Source: a virus. Taken from it: a stretch of 31,219 nt of DNA. The stretch is from positions 1 through 31,219 of the IMG/VR virus record IMGVR_UViG_3300024999_001395. One strand, given 5' to 3'. A program made the translations under genes and the position numbers. Below, in pieces: positions 29,476 through 31,219 of the stretch (positions are counted from its first letter, which is position 1; the number at the start of each line of letters is the position of its first letter). The notes below the pieces were generated by a model. That model was not told the DNA's origin. It worked only from the letters and a program-made list of their open reading frames with translations, and searched no databases.

Positions 29476-30861
29476 CTACACTTCAATCAATCCGAATCTT
29501 TTCCACGTTCCTGGAGTTCCTGTCACAGTACATATTGCGTTAGTATATCCATCTAAATCTGGCTCTGTAAATTTTATCACGTCACCCTTTCGATTAAAGC
29601 CATGTGTCGGGACTGAATTGATAATCTGAAGCAAGCTCCCCGTAAACGCTGAGCCACCATAATTACTATTTAAGTGCAATATTACGTCATTACCTTGTGT
29701 ATATAGCAACTCTTTATTCGGATTACAACTAATCAAATAATTTGAGCTGTTTATTTTTGCTACGCCATCTGTATAAGAAGGAGTAAAAAATAGATTGAAT
29801 AGATTACCACCAAAACTGCTATCAACCGAGGTTAGGATAGTTATTGCATCACCGTTAAATACTCTCAATCCATCGGCCTCTTCAACTGATACATTAATAT
29901 CGAATGATGAGTTATACACTCCACTGCTAATATAAATTAAACCAGCATTAGAACTAGTTGCGAATGTACACATATAACAATCTGATAAAGTTAAACCAGA
30001 CACACTACCGTTCTTTATAATAATAAATGGCACTGTTGCTCGTTTTGACTCAAATTTGCACTGGTTTAGTTTAATGCCATTACTGCCACCAACGAAGTTT
30101 AATGCACCACCTGAAAAGGATTCAAATCTGCATTTAGTGAATAATATCTGGTTGGTTGTTTCTAGCGTATATCCAACAGTTTCGTAACCTTCCTGATCAT
30201 ATGACACAATTTGCGAATTAAAGTTTATTGTAGGCGTGTAGTCGTCAATTGTATCATTTGGTATTTCTACGTTAGCCTTCCACAATCTTCCGGACAGGTC
30301 GAATTCACAGTTCGCTATTCGGGAATCAAAAGTTTCATTGAAATCCATAAAGGACCCGCTACCTGCTATCCAGCAATTCTCCATCAAAAATGCTGTAACA
30401 CATTCACATACTATTGCTGATTTGCTTTCTAAACTATAGGGTTGTTGCCGAGTAATTTTCAAATCCCTAAAGTGTACGTGTTTTAAATGTACATCCCCTT
30501 CGTAGATGCTTTTACCTATTATCTTAAACAACGACCCTATAGTGTAATCTTCGAAAATAGTCGCAACACCATCACCAGTAAAAGTAATATTACTGTTTTT
30601 TATTAATACACCGCCATTAAAATAGTATTTTCCGCTAGGGAAATAAATAACTCCTCCGTTTGCACCAATCATATTTATAATTTCTTGTAACTTTTGACTG
30701 TTAGTAACACTAGTCCCGCTTGTTGCTTTGTTATCTAGCCCATACTCAACCGCGTTTATCCAAGAAAGTTTATACTTCGCTGTTTCCACCTTATGTGCAT
30801 CAAAATCGGTCTTTGGAACTCCTAAATTAATTATACTTGGAGTATCATTGTTAAATCCCAT
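29476..30861 (-). CDS. Pectate-lyase-type tail spike
   Basis: 461 residues. Begins with a short alpha/beta head, then TSVTNSQKLQEIINMIGANGGVIYFPSGKYYFNGG, the entry motif of the pectate_lyase_3 beta-helix family, followed by successive short strands with N, G and hydrophobic stacks, the mark of a right-handed beta-helix. The last 90 residues form a distinct tip. Likely a receptor-binding and polysaccharide-degrading spike. It sits before the adaptor and hub genes, which is unusual. Confidence 0.8.
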   Translation of the reverse strand: MGFNNDTPSIINLGVPKTDFDAHKVETAKYKLSWINAVEYGLDNKATSGTSVTNSQKLQEIINMIGANGGVIYFPSGKYYFNGGVLIKNSNITFTGDGVATIFEDYTIGSLFKIIGKSIYEGDVHLKHVHFRDLKITRQQPYSLESKSAIVCECVTAFLMENCWIAGSGSFMDFNETFDSRIANCEFDLSGRLWKANVEIPNDTIDDYTPTINFNSQIVSYDQEGYETVGYTLETTNQILFTKCRFESFSGGALNFVGGSNGIKLNQCKFESKRATVPFIIIKNGSVSGLTLSDCYMCTFATSSNAGLIYISSGVYNSSFDINVSVEEADGLRVFNGDAITILTSVDSSFGGNLFNLFFTPSYTDGVAKINSSNYLISCNPNKELLYTQGNDVILHLNSNYGGSAFTGSLLQIINSVPTHGFNRKGDVIKFTEPDLDGYTNAICTVTGTPGTWKRFGLIEV

Positions 30862-30874
30862 CCGTCACACCCCC

Positions 30875-31153
30875 CTATACAAACCGATTCAGGATATATG
30901 TTGTTGATCCTGAAACCGTTACCTCTGTACTTGGCGCACCACCAATGGCATCTTTCCACACTCTGGATGGAGGTACTACAATATCAATACCGTTTACGTT
31001 AAATGTGCCTGTGTTTACAGCATCGGAATTATAAATCTCTATACAATCTACTACGGATGAGAATGTCACAACTCCACCGATCGCATCTGCTTCTGTCTTA
31101 GAACTTTCTGCTAAGGTTTGGTTCGCTAAACTCCCAATAACCGAAACTTGCAT
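30875..31153 (-). CDS. Small beta-rich virion protein
   Basis: 92 residues from the ATG at 31153; an upstream ATG at 31162 touches the AGGAG site directly. Mostly beta strands with Gly/Thr/Ser/Val (TFNVNGIDIVVPPSRVWKD), as in head decoration or fibre-tip proteins. It lies after a terminator and before the spike, so a decoration role is possible. No family recognised. Confidence 0.5.
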   Translation of the reverse strand: MQVSVIGSLANQTLAESSKTEADAIGGVVTFSSVVDCIEIYNSDAVNTGTFNVNGIDIVVPPSRVWKDAIGGAPSTEVTVSGSTTYILNRFV

Positions 31154-31171
31154 ATAAATCATCTCCTAAAT

Positions 31172-31205
31172 AAAAAATAGGCAGGAGATGATAAGTCCCC
31201 TGCCT
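31172..31205 (-). terminator. Terminator upstream of the spike region
   Basis: AGGCAGG (31179-31185) / CCTGCCT (31199-31205) with TATTTTTT following on the minus strand. It would end or moderate the preceding late transcript (capsid side, outside the window). Confidence 0.7.
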
Positions 31206-31219
31206 TCATGATGAGAAGT

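Noticed and set aside
1-31219. CRISPR array, rRNA genes, insertion sequences
   Set aside because: No regularly spaced direct repeats with unique spacers, no rRNA-like sequence and no transposase were seen. The short repeats found are iteron- or operator-like.

Overview
The window looks like about two thirds of a temperate, short-tailed (podovirus-type) bacteriophage of a Gram-positive Bacillota host that probably persists as a plasmid (a phage-plasmid). The host is inferred from the strong GGAGG-type ribosome sites, frequent TTG and GTG starts, a BhlA-type holin, a replisome organizer of the Firmicute phage type, a MerR/DUF3967-like protein and the AT-rich sequence. The genus cannot be named from the sequence.

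Layout. (1) 33-11355, minus strand: early genes. Cro-type repressor, an HNH-AP2 homing endonuclease, small unknown proteins, Gam-like nuclease inhibitor, a predicted Rad52-like annealing protein and SSB come first. After a divergent pair of ribbon-helix-helix (RHH) repressors comes the lytic replication block (second HNH-AP2 endonuclease, replisome organizer with origin-like repeats inside the gene, primase-helicase). Nucleotide and DNA-metabolism genes follow (dCMP deaminase-like, DUF3310, phage ABA-sandwich protein, DUF1064 nuclease, HNH nuclease, MazG-like). (2) 11356-11594: the cI/cro switch with four matching 15-bp operators. (3) 11595-17666, mostly plus strand: the lysogeny/plasmid module. 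It holds a CI-like repressor, a RepO-like initiator followed by three 19-bp iterons and DnaA-box-like sites, a MerR/DUF3967-like protein, RHH proteins, an FtsK/SpoIIIE-like ATPase, a replication-relaxation protein, a small membrane protein and a membrane-anchored M23 peptidase. It contains no integrase. (4) 17667-18146: no coding gene, but a C/T-rich tract, CGACTAA repeats and a candidate independent RNA with permuted tRNA-like elements. (5) 18147-31219, minus strand: lysis genes (small holin-like protein, amidase, BhlA-like holin, ComEA-like membrane protein), then the giant ejection-type protein, a coiled-coil virion protein, fibre genes, a P22 gp10-like tail hub, an adaptor-like protein, a pectate-lyase-type spike and a small beta-rich protein. 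Within this block a plus-strand cassette (about 19556-20051) has a pseudoknot-forming leader, two small membrane proteins and a bidirectional terminator, as in a moron.

How it fits together. All lytic genes point one way. The early operon runs off the left edge and the structural genes enter from the right edge, so on a circular map the missing terminase, portal and capsid genes would lie between the two edges. The lysogeny/plasmid module points the other way between lysis genes and repressor. The phage appears to carry two replication systems, an iteron plasmid replicon for lysogeny and a replisome organizer/primase-helicase system for lytic growth. Its lysogeny module also has a compact DNA-translocase plus cell-wall-hydrolase set that is unusual for a phage.
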